DNA from: JBMTVN01 sp046047235
Lineage (GTDB): Bacteria; Verrucomicrobiota; Verrucomicrobiia; Limisphaerales; JAHDYP01
Direction of reading: 5' to 3'
Assembly: GCA_046047235.1 (NCBI GenBank)
Contig: JBJOII010000052.1
Location: forward strand, 1 to 40,302
DNA length: 40,302 nucleotides
In this document: piece after piece, positions 32,201 through 40,115 of the stretch
How the letters are laid out: each line of letters begins with the position of its first letter
Numbering within the stretch: the stretch's first letter is position 1
Position numbers and translations under genes: made by a program
Notes under the pieces: model-generated
What the model saw: the letters and a program-made list of their open reading frames with translations, nothing else
The model's database searches: none
What the model was told of the DNA's origin: nothing

Positions 32201-33121
32201 TTAGGCGTTGAGGGCCTTTTGGAGGCGTTGGACGGTATCGTCGATTTCCTCGGTTTTGCGCATACCGATCGTGATGGCATCGACGAGGTTATTGCTGGTG
32301 ACGTAGCGGAGGGAGGCGTCCTTATCTTCCGGGGAGGTGAGTTTACCTTCGCCGAAGATTTTCATGCCGACGACGAACTTACCGTTGGCGCGGGCGATGC
32401 GGAGGGTGTTGCTGATTTCTTCGACTGTGCCGTCGCAGGAGTATGCGCTACCGCCTTTGTGGTTGATGCGGGCGAAGATGACATCGACCCAGGGGTGGGC
32501 GGCGGCGACTTTGAGGGCGTCGTGGTTATGGCAGGAGACGCCGACGGCGCCGACGGCGCCTTCGTCTTTAAGTTTGGAGAGGCCGTCGCGGAGGCTTTCG
32601 TATTGGTCGGCCCACTGGCCATTGAGCATGCAATGGAGGAGGGCGATATCGAGGCGTTCGATTCCGAGTTCTTTACGGAAGCGGTTGATTTCCTCGACGG
32701 CGTCGGTGGAGGGGGTGACCCAGTTTTCTTTACGGGGCCAGATTTTGCTGAGGTAGACGAATTTATCGCGGGGCAGGCCCTTGAGCGTTTGGCGGACGAA
32801 GGGGTGGGTGCCGTAGAGGTCGGCCATATCGAGGAAGGAGACGCCTTGGTCGAGGGAGTGGCGGAGGAGGCGATCGAAGGCTTGCTGGCCCATGCGGGTG
32901 TGGTCGGAGGAGCGGGCTCCTCCATGGACACCGGTGCCTTGGGCGAGGAAGGAGGGGGTGATGCCGGTTTTTCCGATGGAGACTTTGTCACCGGCGGAGC
33001 GGGCTGTGAGGGTGGGTGCGGCGACGGTGGAGGAAAGGCTGGCGCGTGCGGCGATGCCGACGGCGGTGGTGGCGAGGGTGGACTGGATGAATTGGCGTCG
33101 GGTTTGTTTGAGCATAGACAT
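32201..33121 (-). CDS. Tat-exported aldo/keto reductase
   Basis: The 306-residue protein has a twin-arginine signal (LKQTRRQFIQSTLATTAVG, Arg8-Arg9 from the ATG at 33121) and an aldo/keto reductase barrel. The catalytic tetrad is visible: Asp and Tyr in FLDMADLYG, Lys in VYLSKIW and His in IALLHCML. It probably reduces carbonyls with NADPH bound in the cytoplasm before folded export, although such exported members have no assigned substrate. An ATG at 33115 is an alternative start. A strong terminator follows. Confidence 0.92.
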   Translation of the reverse strand: MSMLKQTRRQFIQSTLATTAVGIAARASLSSTVAAPTLTARSAGDKVSIGKTGITPSFLAQGTGVHGGARSSDHTRMGQQAFDRLLRHSLDQGVSFLDMADLYGTHPFVRQTLKGLPRDKFVYLSKIWPRKENWVTPSTDAVEEINRFRKELGIERLDIALLHCMLNGQWADQYESLRDGLSKLKDEGAVGAVGVSCHNHDALKVAAAHPWVDVIFARINHKGGSAYSCDGTVEEISNTLRIARANGKFVVGMKIFGEGKLTSPEDKDASLRYVTSNNLVDAITIGMRKTEEIDDTVQRLQKALNA

Positions 33122-33226
33122 GGGTGGGTAGGGCGTTGGGTTTATGTTCCTCATTTGGGGAACTGATCTGTGCTATACGGCGAGACGATAGCCAAAAAGT
33201 GGCGGGATGCAATGCTGGTTGTATGG

Positions 33227-34720
33227 CTAGTCGTGTGGGGTGAACTGGAAGAGTTGGGCGGCGTGGGGTGGGGTATCGAGGTAGAGGCCTCGGGTTTGGA
33301 GGTCTTCACCGGTGCGGAGGTATTGTTCGGGGCCGAGGAGGTTGGTCATGAGCCAGTTGTGATCGGAAAGGCAGGGGATGGAGAGTGGGGTGTAGCATTG
33401 GCTGTGGGTTGGGGCGAGGTTAACGACGGCGAGGGAGAAGCTGGGGTTGGTGGGGGTGGACCACTGGAGGGCTAGGAAGTTTTCGTGGGAGTGATTATCG
33501 GGCCAGGCGGGTTGGGTGGGGAGGAGGGAGAAGGCACCGGAGCCGACGAAGGAGTTTTTGAGTGCATGGAGGAGGGATTGGTAGAGGCTGGCGATTTCGG
33601 GGTTGGGCGGCGGGCTGGGGCGGCGCTGGAGTTGGACGGGGATTTGGGTGGTGTAGCCTTGGAGTTGGGTTTCGTGGATGAGGCGGAGTCCGGGGAGTGC
33701 GAGGGTGGCGAGGGTGGCGGCTTGATGTTCGGCGGGGGTGAGGAGGGTAGCGATGGGGGGTTCGTCGTGGTTTTCGAGGAAGTGGGCGCTACGGGAGATG
33801 AAGTCGTGGGTGGAGTGGCCGAGGTGTTTTCGGATTGCGGGGGTATTCCGTTGGATGAAGTGGTCGTAGAGCGTTTTATCGTAGGTGAAGTTGAAGCCGA
33901 TTTTTTGGAGTCGGGGTTCGAGGTTCCAGTAGGCTTCGGCGAGGAGGAGGAAGTCGGGGTAAGTTTTTCTGAGTTGTTGGATGGCTTTGGTCCAGAACTC
34001 GCCTTTGGCTGGCGGGGTGGAGGGGGGGAGGTGGCGCCAGGTTTGGAGGAATACCTTGTTGAGGAGGAGCATTGTCATGTCGCAGCGGAGGCCGTCGCAA
34101 TGTTTGGCGACGGATTCCAGCGATTTGGTGATGGCCTGGCGGGTATCGGGGCGGCGGAGGTCGAGTTGGGCGGTATCGGTCCAGGCGGGGAAGTTGGGGT
34201 CTTTGCCGTGGGCTATGTGGACGGGGCCGCCGGGGGTTTTGATGGTGAAGGTTTCCGGGTTGGGTTGGGGGGACTGGACGAAGCGTTCGGGGTGTTGAGT
34301 GATCCAGGGGTGGTCGAGTCCGGTGTGGTTGGGGATGAAGTCGAGGATGAGCTGGAGGCCGTGGGAGTGGAGGTGTTGTCGGAACTTGGTGAGGGCGGGG
34401 AATCCACCGAGTGAGGGGGCGGGGGTGTAGTTTTCGGGGGCGTAGGGTGAGCCTGCGATGTCGGTGGCGGACCAGTTGGGGAGGGCTTGGTTGAGGGCGG
34501 TTTTGAGTTGGGGGTGATGGAGTGCGTGGTTGCGTGATTTTTTCCCGGTGGACCAGACGCCCATGAGCCAGATGTGGGTGAAGCCGAGGTCGGCCCAATG
34601 TTGGAAGATCTCTGGGGGGATATTGGCGAGCGTGATTTTTTTGGAGGATTGGGTGCGGAGTTCGTTGAGCCAGCAGCGTGTGTTGATTTCGAGGATTAGG
34701 GGGTGGGGTGTGGTGTTCAT
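33227..34720 (-). CDS. Alpha-amylase family (GH13) enzyme
   Basis: The 497-residue enzyme has all four GH13 signatures: LILDFIPNHTG (region I), GLRCDMTM with the nucleophile Asp (II), LLLAEAYW with the acid/base Glu (III) and HFLENHDEP with the third Asp (IV). It should act on alpha-glucan linkages, and its ending LATLALPGLRLIHETQLQGYT resembles the maltosyltransferase/trehalose-type branches rather than secreted amylases. There is no signal peptide: the ATG at 34720 gives MNTTPHPLILEINTRCWLNE, a cytoplasmic start. The precise reaction is not resolved. The LIM/DA1-like gene lies upstream on the same strand, about 180 bases away. Confidence 0.9.
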   Translation of the reverse strand: MNTTPHPLILEINTRCWLNELRTQSSKKITLANIPPEIFQHWADLGFTHIWLMGVWSTGKKSRNHALHHPQLKTALNQALPNWSATDIAGSPYAPENYTPAPSLGGFPALTKFRQHLHSHGLQLILDFIPNHTGLDHPWITQHPERFVQSPQPNPETFTIKTPGGPVHIAHGKDPNFPAWTDTAQLDLRRPDTRQAITKSLESVAKHCDGLRCDMTMLLLNKVFLQTWRHLPPSTPPAKGEFWTKAIQQLRKTYPDFLLLAEAYWNLEPRLQKIGFNFTYDKTLYDHFIQRNTPAIRKHLGHSTHDFISRSAHFLENHDEPPIATLLTPAEHQAATLATLALPGLRLIHETQLQGYTTQIPVQLQRRPSPPPNPEIASLYQSLLHALKNSFVGSGAFSLLPTQPAWPDNHSHENFLALQWSTPTNPSFSLAVVNLAPTHSQCYTPLSIPCLSDHNWLMTNLLGPEQYLRTGEDLQTRGLYLDTPPHAAQLFQFTPHD

Positions 34721-34794
34721 GCGCTGGGGGTGGACAAGGCAATGTAACAGAGGATGGGGCAGGGGCAAGCGCGGGCCTCTGTGGGGGGCGGCCT

Positions 34795-34888
34795 GCGGGG
34801 AGAGGGGAGAGAGTGTGGGGTAGGGGGATTCTCGGCGTGACCTGTCTTCGCTCTATTCTCTCCTTTCTCCGGAGCGAAGCGTCAAGGG
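34795..34888. repeat. GA tract plus GTGACCTG hairpin module, second copy
   Basis: A GA-rich tract (34795-34816) is followed by GTGACCTG (34837-34844) and a stem of CTTCGCTCT (34846-34854) with GGAGCGAAG (34871-34879). A diverged copy with the same order lies at 6457-6499, where the stem is CTTCGTTCT with AGAGTGAAG. In both places the module abuts the 3' end of a - strand gene. Confidence 0.75.
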
Positions 34889-34898
34889 GTGGGCGGTA

Positions 34899-36023
34899 TC
34901 AGGGTTCAGTGGATTTGGGGAGGGAGAGTTCCTGGGGCGGGTCGTTATTGATTTGGACGATGACTGAGGTGTCGCGGATTTCGAGGCATTTGAGTTGGAT
35001 TTCTGTGGAGCCGAGGTGGGCGCGGGCGGTTTCGCCGGGGGCGAGAGTGGCGTCATTGACGAGGGCGAGGCGGCGGTTGCCGGAGCCGAGGATAGTGCGG
35101 AGGACGAGGTTGGTGGGGGCCTGTTTGGGGGCAGGGCCGGGGGGGATGATTTGTCGGGGGGCTGTGGGGGCGGGTTGGAGGTTGGGGTCGAGTTTGCGGA
35201 TTTGGTCATCGTCGCCGGCGACGAGGTGGTCTTGTTCTCCGTAGCACATCCAATCGAGGACGCGGGTGAGGTCATAGATTTTGTAGGCTTGGAGGAGGGC
35301 ATTGAACTGGCTGTCGTTGGTATGGATTTCCTCGATGCGTTGGACTTCGCGGGTTTCGCCGAGTTCCTGGAGGGCGAGGAGCGTGACGAGGTCGCAGAAG
35401 GACTCGACCGTGGAGGAGCGCATACGGCGTTTGGGGTTTACGTTTTGGGTGAGCCAGACATGGGTGATGCCGTGGATGGCGGAGGAGCGGATGCGGTCGG
35501 GGTTGAGGCCATTGAGGATGGCGAGCGTGAACTGGTGGTTGCCGGAATCGCGCTGGGTGATTTTGTAGCGGAGGGTGGGTTCGGAGCAGCGGGAGGGTTC
35601 TTCGGCTTCGGCTTCAGCGCGGAGGGTGAGGTCTTCGATGGCCCAGGTGACGGAACCGGCGGGTGGAGTGAAGTGACGGGCGAAGGGGCGTTCGATGCGG
35701 GCCATGGTTTGTCGACAGATCTTCTCGATTTCGAGCGAGCTGAAGACAGCGGTTTGGGCATCGCGATGGCAGTAGTGACGTCCGTCGGTGAGGGATTTGC
35801 GTCCATCCTTGGCGGGGATCCCGCAGAGGAAGCAGCGTTCGGGGATGGTGGCGCAGAGGGCGCAGATGATGCGTTCTTCGCGGGTGAGTCCGTCCGTGAT
35901 GGTGCCTGTGGGTTGGCCTTCCTCGATGTAGCGGTTACAGACTGAGCAGAGGCCATCGGCGAGGGCGGGGATTTGGAGGAGGCTGAGGGTGAGGGCGAGG
36001 AGGAGTGGGGTGAGAGATTGCAT
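34899..36023 (-). CDS. Secreted LIM / DA1-like protein with an altered zinc-peptidase motif
   Basis: The 374-residue protein has a signal peptide (LTPLLLALTLSLLQIPALA) and then a LIM-like double zinc finger: Cys26-x2-Cys29, Cys54-x2-Cys57, Cys64-x2-Cys67, Cys85-x2-Asp88. A DA1-like peptidase-type domain follows: SSAIHGITHVWLTQ with His184 and His188, then STVESFCDLVTLLAL with a Glu207 where DA1 proteins have their third ligand region. Plant DA1 proteins, which are ubiquitin-activated peptidases, use HExxH. Here the catalytic Glu is Gly185, so peptidase activity is doubtful. The last 85 residues form a beta-rich domain (RTILGSGNRRLALVNDATLAPGE) similar to secretion-system periplasmic domains. 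Zinc may hold the fold. The ATG at 36023 was chosen over 36209 because it opens the signal peptide. Confidence 0.75.
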   Translation of the reverse strand: MQSLTPLLLALTLSLLQIPALADGLCSVCNRYIEEGQPTGTITDGLTREERIICALCATIPERCFLCGIPAKDGRKSLTDGRHYCHRDAQTAVFSSLEIEKICRQTMARIERPFARHFTPPAGSVTWAIEDLTLRAEAEAEEPSRCSEPTLRYKITQRDSGNHQFTLAILNGLNPDRIRSSAIHGITHVWLTQNVNPKRRMRSSTVESFCDLVTLLALQELGETREVQRIEEIHTNDSQFNALLQAYKIYDLTRVLDWMCYGEQDHLVAGDDDQIRKLDPNLQPAPTAPRQIIPPGPAPKQAPTNLVLRTILGSGNRRLALVNDATLAPGETARAHLGSTEIQLKCLEIRDTSVIVQINNDPPQELSLPKSTEP

Positions 36024-36079
36024 GCTGGCGGCGGGAGGCACGGGGGGATGGTTATGATTGTGACCTAACACATCGGCAT

Positions 36080-37216
36080 TTACTGGAGTTCCTTGATGGT
36101 TCGGACGGGGATGTCTTTGTGGTTTGGGTTGGAGAGTTCGGGCCATTGGGAGTGGTTCCACTGGTAGCCATATTCGGGGGTGAGTGGCCAGACGATGGGG
36201 GCGAGGCACATGACAGCGGCCTGGAAGCCTTGGAGTGTGGCGGGCAGGTTGCCGGTGTGGGCGGAGTTATCGGCTTCGTTTTCGATGACGAAGGGGCCGT
36301 TGAAGCCGACTTGCATGAGTGTGAGGAGGAATTCGCGCCAGTCCATGCTGTCGTTGCCGCCGAAGCCGGGGAGCATGGGTTCGTAGTGGTGTCGGTCCCA
36401 TTCGTGGGCGGGTTGGGGGATGCCGGCTTTTTGGGCGAGTTCGGGTCGGACTGTTTGCATGGGGTACATCGCGCCCCAGTGGATGCGGCCGTTGGAGTTC
36501 AGATTGCGGGTGGCTTTGACGTGGACGTGTTTGATGCGGTGGATATCGGAAGCGCGGATGACGTCGCTGGGGTTGATATTCTGCCAGACGTCATGAGAGG
36601 GGTCGTAGGTTTCCCCGTGGGCTTGGCTGGGGATGAGGGTGTACATGAGTTTACGTGCGGCGAGGCAACCGGGGAGGTTGTTGTAGGTGGTGGGGGCGGT
36701 GGCGGGGCGCCAGCCTTCCATGGGGCAGTTTTCGTAAATCAGGGTTACGCCGAGGTCTTCGGCGTAGCGGATGATGGGGCTGAAGACGCGGACGTATTCA
36801 TCGAGGTTTTTTTCGAAGCCGCGGTCCTGGATACCGAGGTCGTGGTTATAGCCGACGAAGGTTCCGACGTTGACCTGGTTTGCGTTGCCGCCGCAGAGGT
36901 GGGCTATGCGGATGAGTTTGAGCAGGTGGTTTTGGTTGTTGATGCGGTCCTCTTCCGGGCCGCCGATGAGGTTTTCGTAGGCGCCGACGGAGAAGCGGAG
37001 TCTTTGTTGCTGGCAGGTCTGGATGAGTTGTTGGGCTTGTTCAGGGCCGAAGTGGTCGTAATCGAGGTGGGTGGCGACGTGGTCGGTGCGGGTGCCGTCG
37101 CGGCGGAAGACGCACAGTTCCATGCCTTGAGCGCCGACCTTTTGGGTAGCGTTGATGACTTCGTTGAGAGTGAGTGACTTAAGGGCTGAGGTCATCAACC
37201 AGATGGGGTTATTCAT
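36080..37216 (-). CDS. Sugar phosphate isomerase/epimerase-like TIM barrel
   Basis: The 378-residue protein belongs to the xylose-isomerase-like TIM-barrel superfamily. Metal- and substrate-binding positions are recognisable in VTLIYENCPMEGW, HDVWQNINPSDVI, IKHVHVKATRNLN and GFNGPFVIENEADN (Glu/His/Asp-type ligands at strand ends). This superfamily includes isomerases, epimerases and endonuclease IV-like enzymes, so the exact reaction is open; a sugar isomerase or epimerase is the best guess. There is no signal peptide. The gene is 56 bases upstream of the LIM/DA1-like gene on the same strand, so co-transcription is possible. Confidence 0.88.
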   Translation of the reverse strand: MNNPIWLMTSALKSLTLNEVINATQKVGAQGMELCVFRRDGTRTDHVATHLDYDHFGPEQAQQLIQTCQQQRLRFSVGAYENLIGGPEEDRINNQNHLLKLIRIAHLCGGNANQVNVGTFVGYNHDLGIQDRGFEKNLDEYVRVFSPIIRYAEDLGVTLIYENCPMEGWRPATAPTTYNNLPGCLAARKLMYTLIPSQAHGETYDPSHDVWQNINPSDVIRASDIHRIKHVHVKATRNLNSNGRIHWGAMYPMQTVRPELAQKAGIPQPAHEWDRHHYEPMLPGFGGNDSMDWREFLLTLMQVGFNGPFVIENEADNSAHTGNLPATLQGFQAAVMCLAPIVWPLTPEYGYQWNHSQWPELSNPNHKDIPVRTIKELQ

Positions 37217-37412
37217 GGTGCTGTGGTTTCCCTTGGTGGTTGTGGGTTTTGCTCTTGCTGGCAGAAAGAAGATCCGTCGCGAGAGAGGATGCGATCAAGT
37301 CTGGATTTTTTGGGGGGAGCACTGCGCGGTAGCGCGATGCGTGGGCAGGGGGGAAGTGGGTGGGGGGGACACGGACTGGCACGGACTGGCGGGCGGGCTT
37401 GAAGCGGGGGTG

Positions 37413-37430
37413 CTGCTGCTTGAGCAGCAG
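37413..37430. other. 8-bp inverted repeat between two - strand genes
   Basis: CTGCTGCT (37413-37420) and AGCAGCAG (37423-37430) are perfect inverse complements separated by two bases. It lies 33 bases beyond the 58-residue gene. No U-tract follows, so it may be a weak terminator or a repeat. The GACACGGACTGGCACGGACTGGC block at 37368-37390 lies beside it. Confidence 0.45.
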
Positions 37431-37463
37431 GTGGTGGGGGAGAGATCAGCCCGAGGGTGCAGG

Positions 37464-37640
37464 CTAGGACTTGATGCGGCGGAGGAACTGTTGGGCCCAG
37501 GAGCGGGCTTCGGCACGTTCCTGGGGCGAGCCGCCGATGATTTCGATGCGGCCACGCGGGGTGCGGACGATTTGGGCTTCACCGAAGGCGGCGATGACTC
37601 TGGGGCTAACGGCCGGGCCGTTGTATCGGTTGCGTCTCAT
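37464..37640 (-). CDS. 58-residue basic protein of unknown function
   Basis: This short frame starts at ATG 37640 and ends in TAG at 37464. It encodes RRNRYNGPAVSPRVIAAF, GEAQIVRTPRGRIEIIGGS and PQERAEARSWAQQFLRRIK, which read as a basic arm, a small beta hairpin and an amphipathic C-terminal helix. Codons end overwhelmingly in C, as in real - strand genes here. I do not recognise the family, and no start-site motif is strong. It lies upstream of the isomerase-like gene on the same strand. Confidence 0.6.
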   Translation of the reverse strand: MRRNRYNGPAVSPRVIAAFGEAQIVRTPRGRIEIIGGSPQERAEARSWAQQFLRRIKS

Positions 37641-37923
37641 GTTTTGACCGTGGGAAATTAAATAACTGCGAAGCTGTATTGGGCAAGTCTGACTCCATGC
37701 TGGCAGTGATGGGTTGCTTTCTTAGGACACGTGGGCCCGGTTACCGACGGGTTCGCGGCCGATGTGGCGTTTGTGTCTGGTGTCATCCACTGCATTACGG
37801 ACAGTAAGGATGCCTTTTTTAAGTTGTGAGTCAATGTTCTGGGGGTGGCGTGCGTTTATTTTGCGGTTCGATTGCAGGCGATTTTTAGCTCGCATCCGCA
37901 ACATGAGGTGATCAAGTGACGCG
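37641..37923. other. Divergent intergenic region upstream of the pseudopilin
   Basis: No gene is seen. The stretch is less G-rich than other gaps and contains a T-run (about 37813-37819) and GAGGTGAT (37905-37912), which is the likely ribosome site for the pseudopilin ATG at 37924 with an 11-base spacing. Promoter boxes were not assigned. Confidence 0.4.
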
Positions 37924-38769
37924 ATGAACCCGGATGACCCGAAAGCGAAGTTTTGCGCCCACGTACTGCGCCGGAGGAGAAGCGTGGTGTCGATGGGGTT
38001 CACCCTGATCGAGTTGCTGGTGGTCATCGCGATCATCGCGATCCTGGCTGGGATGTTGTTGCCGGCGCTGGCCAAGGCGAAGGCGAAGGCGCATCGGATC
38101 GCGTGTTTGAACAACCTGCGCCAGATTGGATTGTTCATGCAATTTTACACGGAGGACAATCAGGACACATTTCCGGGACACAGGAATGAGGGGTTTGACA
38201 CGACGGATGCGGGGATATCGCTGACGAACTGGTGGGGGAGGACGATTGTGGGTTATGGGGACACGGCGGCGAGCAACTATTTTAAGTGCCCGAGCATTAA
38301 GGGGCGCCGGTTTGACAACGGGGTTCAGTGGTCGTGGGAGTTTGACTGTCACAAAGTTGGCTATGGGATGAATGCGTTCTTTCTGGGGGTGCATCCGTAT
38401 CCGGCGCATTCCGTGAGTGTGGCGGGGATCACCTTTGCGACTTCACCCAACTTCAAGCGTTCAGGGGTGATGTCGCCGTCGCAGAATGTCTGCGTGGGGG
38501 ATGGGATGCCGAAGCCGGACGGGACATGGAGCAGCAGTTTGTGGTGGCCGACAGGAGGGATGCAGGATCGTCCGGGGACAAGCACCTTGGAGGGGATCGA
38601 CAAGTCGAGACATGAGGGGAACGGGATCGTTGTGTTTAACGACGGGCATGCTGAAGCGCGGAAGAGTGAACAGATTAATCCACCAATGGATCCGATTTCG
38701 GCTCCGGGCCAGGACGGGTTGATTAACTCGCGGTATTGGGATCCGAAGTTGAGAGGCGGTGAGTTTTAG
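37924..38769 (+). CDS. Type II secretion/pilin-like pseudopilin with H-X9-DG motif
   Basis: The 281-residue protein has a prepilin leader and cleavage site (SMG then FTLIELLVVIAIIAILAGMLLPALAKAK). It has the typical Verrucomicrobiota/Planctomycetota continuation ACLNNLRQIGLFMQFYTEDNQD, and the C-terminal H-X9-DG motif as HEGNGIVVFNDG. A prepilin peptidase should cleave after the glycine, and the helix would anchor it in a pilus-like or secretion fibre. The leader is unusually long (about 24 residues) and basic (LRRRRSVV). Such proteins occur in large families in these phyla and their partners are unknown. No other secretion gene lies in the window. ATG 37924 has GAGGTGAT upstream. Confidence 0.92.
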   Translation: MNPDDPKAKFCAHVLRRRRSVVSMGFTLIELLVVIAIIAILAGMLLPALAKAKAKAHRIACLNNLRQIGLFMQFYTEDNQDTFPGHRNEGFDTTDAGISLTNWWGRTIVGYGDTAASNYFKCPSIKGRRFDNGVQWSWEFDCHKVGYGMNAFFLGVHPYPAHSVSVAGITFATSPNFKRSGVMSPSQNVCVGDGMPKPDGTWSSSLWWPTGGMQDRPGTSTLEGIDKSRHEGNGIVVFNDGHAEARKSEQINPPMDPISAPGQDGLINSRYWDPKLRGGEF

Positions 38770-38816
38770 GCAGGAAGATTGAGGGTGGGGTTTGTGGTGC
38801 TGGATCTCCGGGGGGG

Positions 38817-38846
38817 ACAGAAAGATTGGGAAGGCAGAAAGATGGT
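38817..38846. repeat. Direct repeat of an RACAGAAAGATKG-type unit
   Basis: GGACAGAAAGATTGGG and AAGGCAGAAAGATGGTG lie next to each other between the pseudopilin and the acyltransferase. Close matches of the GGCAGAAAGATGG core occur at 32098-32112 and, shortened, at 37259-37270. Confidence 0.6.
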
Positions 38847-38861
38847 GCGGGGCGAAGAGTC

Positions 38862-40115
38862 TCAAGAATCCTGACTGCCGACTCGGGGTTTTGAAGCGAG
38901 CCAAGGGGGCAGGGGGTGGAACGGCCAGGTGCGGCCATTGAGTTGTCGTCCGATGCGGGTGGAGCGCACGAAGTAATGGTAGGTGAGGTAGAGGATGGGG
39001 AGGGCAATGCCGATGATGGCGGTGTATTTGAGGGTCCAGTGGACGGGCCAGTAGGCGACCCAGATTTGAAGGCTGACCACGAGGGGGAGGTGGGCGAGAT
39101 AGACCCAGTAGGAGGAATCGGCGATGTAGCGCCAGGTGCGGCTTTCTTCCCGCACGTGGTGCAGGAAGAGGCCCAGGCAGCCGAGGGTGAATCCCCACAT
39201 GGCGAAGGCGTAACAGGTCCAGAAGAGGGTGCGGAGGATTTCTGAGGGCAAGTGGTTGAGTCCGAGGACGCGGGTGCAGTCGGAGAACCACCAGGCGGCG
39301 CAGGTGGCGAGGGGGGCGATGGTGAGCCAGAGGTGGCGGTGCAGGGGGACGATTTGGAGGAGGTGCGAGTTGCGGTGAAGCCACCATCCAATGGAGAAGC
39401 AGAGTCCGTAGAGTGCGGTGGGGCCGGGTTCGGGGATGAGGGAGTTCATGGGGGTGTTGATGTTGTAACCGTCCATGAGGAGCAGAGCGGGGAGCGTGAG
39501 GGGGATGAGTGCCAGCCAGCCAAGGGGTGAATTGGCGGCTTTGGCGGTGAGTTGTTCCAGTTGAGCAAGCAGGGGGATTGGGGGCAGGAACCGCATGGCG
39601 AGGGAACGGAGGGAGCAGAAGAGGAGGTAGATGACGAGGAGTTGGTGGAGGAACCAGAGGTGGGTGAGGCTGAAGGTGTGCGTCCAGGCGCCGCCGAGGA
39701 TGAAGCCCAGCCAGAGTTTCCACACGGGGAGGCTGCGGGCCTCCTCGGGGATTTGAATGAACGCGTAGTTGCCTGAGACTTGGGCGCCCTTGATCCAGAT
39801 GGCGATGCAAAGGGGGTAAAGGATGAACCAACCGACTACGAGAGGGACAAGGATGCGTTGGATGCGGTTCAGCGTGAAGGAGTGGAGTCCGCGTTTGAGG
39901 ATGACGAGTCGGGCGAAGAATCCCGCGAGCAGGAAGAAGGTCTCCATGCGGAACGAGTGACTCATGAAGCGGAGGAAGGCGAGGACGCGGTTGGCATCCG
40001 CGTCGATGATGGCCCAGGTCAGGTGGTGGGCTTCGAAGGATTCGGCGGCGTGGTAGAAGACACCGAGGAGAAGGGCGAATCCGCGGAGGGCGTCGAGTGC
40101 GTGGTAGCGGGGCAT
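38862..40115 (-). CDS. Acyltransferase 3 / OpgC-like membrane protein
   Basis: The 417-residue protein has about ten predicted membrane helices and the acyltransferase-3 hallmarks: RYHALDALRGFALLLGVFYHAAESF near the start, SFRMETFFLLAGFFARLV, and THLWFLHQLLVIYLLF. The closest branch is OpgC/MdoC, which adds succinyl groups to periplasmic glucans, but related enzymes O-acylate many sugars or lipids, so the substrate is uncertain. It acts in the inner membrane. It converges with the pseudopilin gene. Confidence 0.88.
   Translation of the reverse strand: MPRYHALDALRGFALLLGVFYHAAESFEAHHLTWAIIDADANRVLAFLRFMSHSFRMETFFLLAGFFARLVILKRGLHSFTLNRIQRILVPLVVGWFILYPLCIAIWIKGAQVSGNYAFIQIPEEARSLPVWKLWLGFILGGAWTHTFSLTHLWFLHQLLVIYLLFCSLRSLAMRFLPPIPLLAQLEQLTAKAANSPLGWLALIPLTLPALLLMDGYNINTPMNSLIPEPGPTALYGLCFSIGWWLHRNSHLLQIVPLHRHLWLTIAPLATCAAWWFSDCTRVLGLNHLPSEILRTLFWTCYAFAMWGFTLGCLGLFLHHVREESRTWRYIADSSYWVYLAHLPLVVSLQIWVAYWPVHWTLKYTAIIGIALPILYLTYHYFVRSTRIGRQLNGRTWPFHPLPPWLASKPRVGSQDS

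Noticed and set aside
36119..37177. 352-codon + strand frame opposite the isomerase-like gene
   Set aside because: The low-complexity acidic/glycine composition is the antisense image of the real gene.
37641..37923. tRNA or small RNA in the less G-rich gap before the pseudopilin
   Set aside because: No cloverleaf arms or T-loop consensus could be found.
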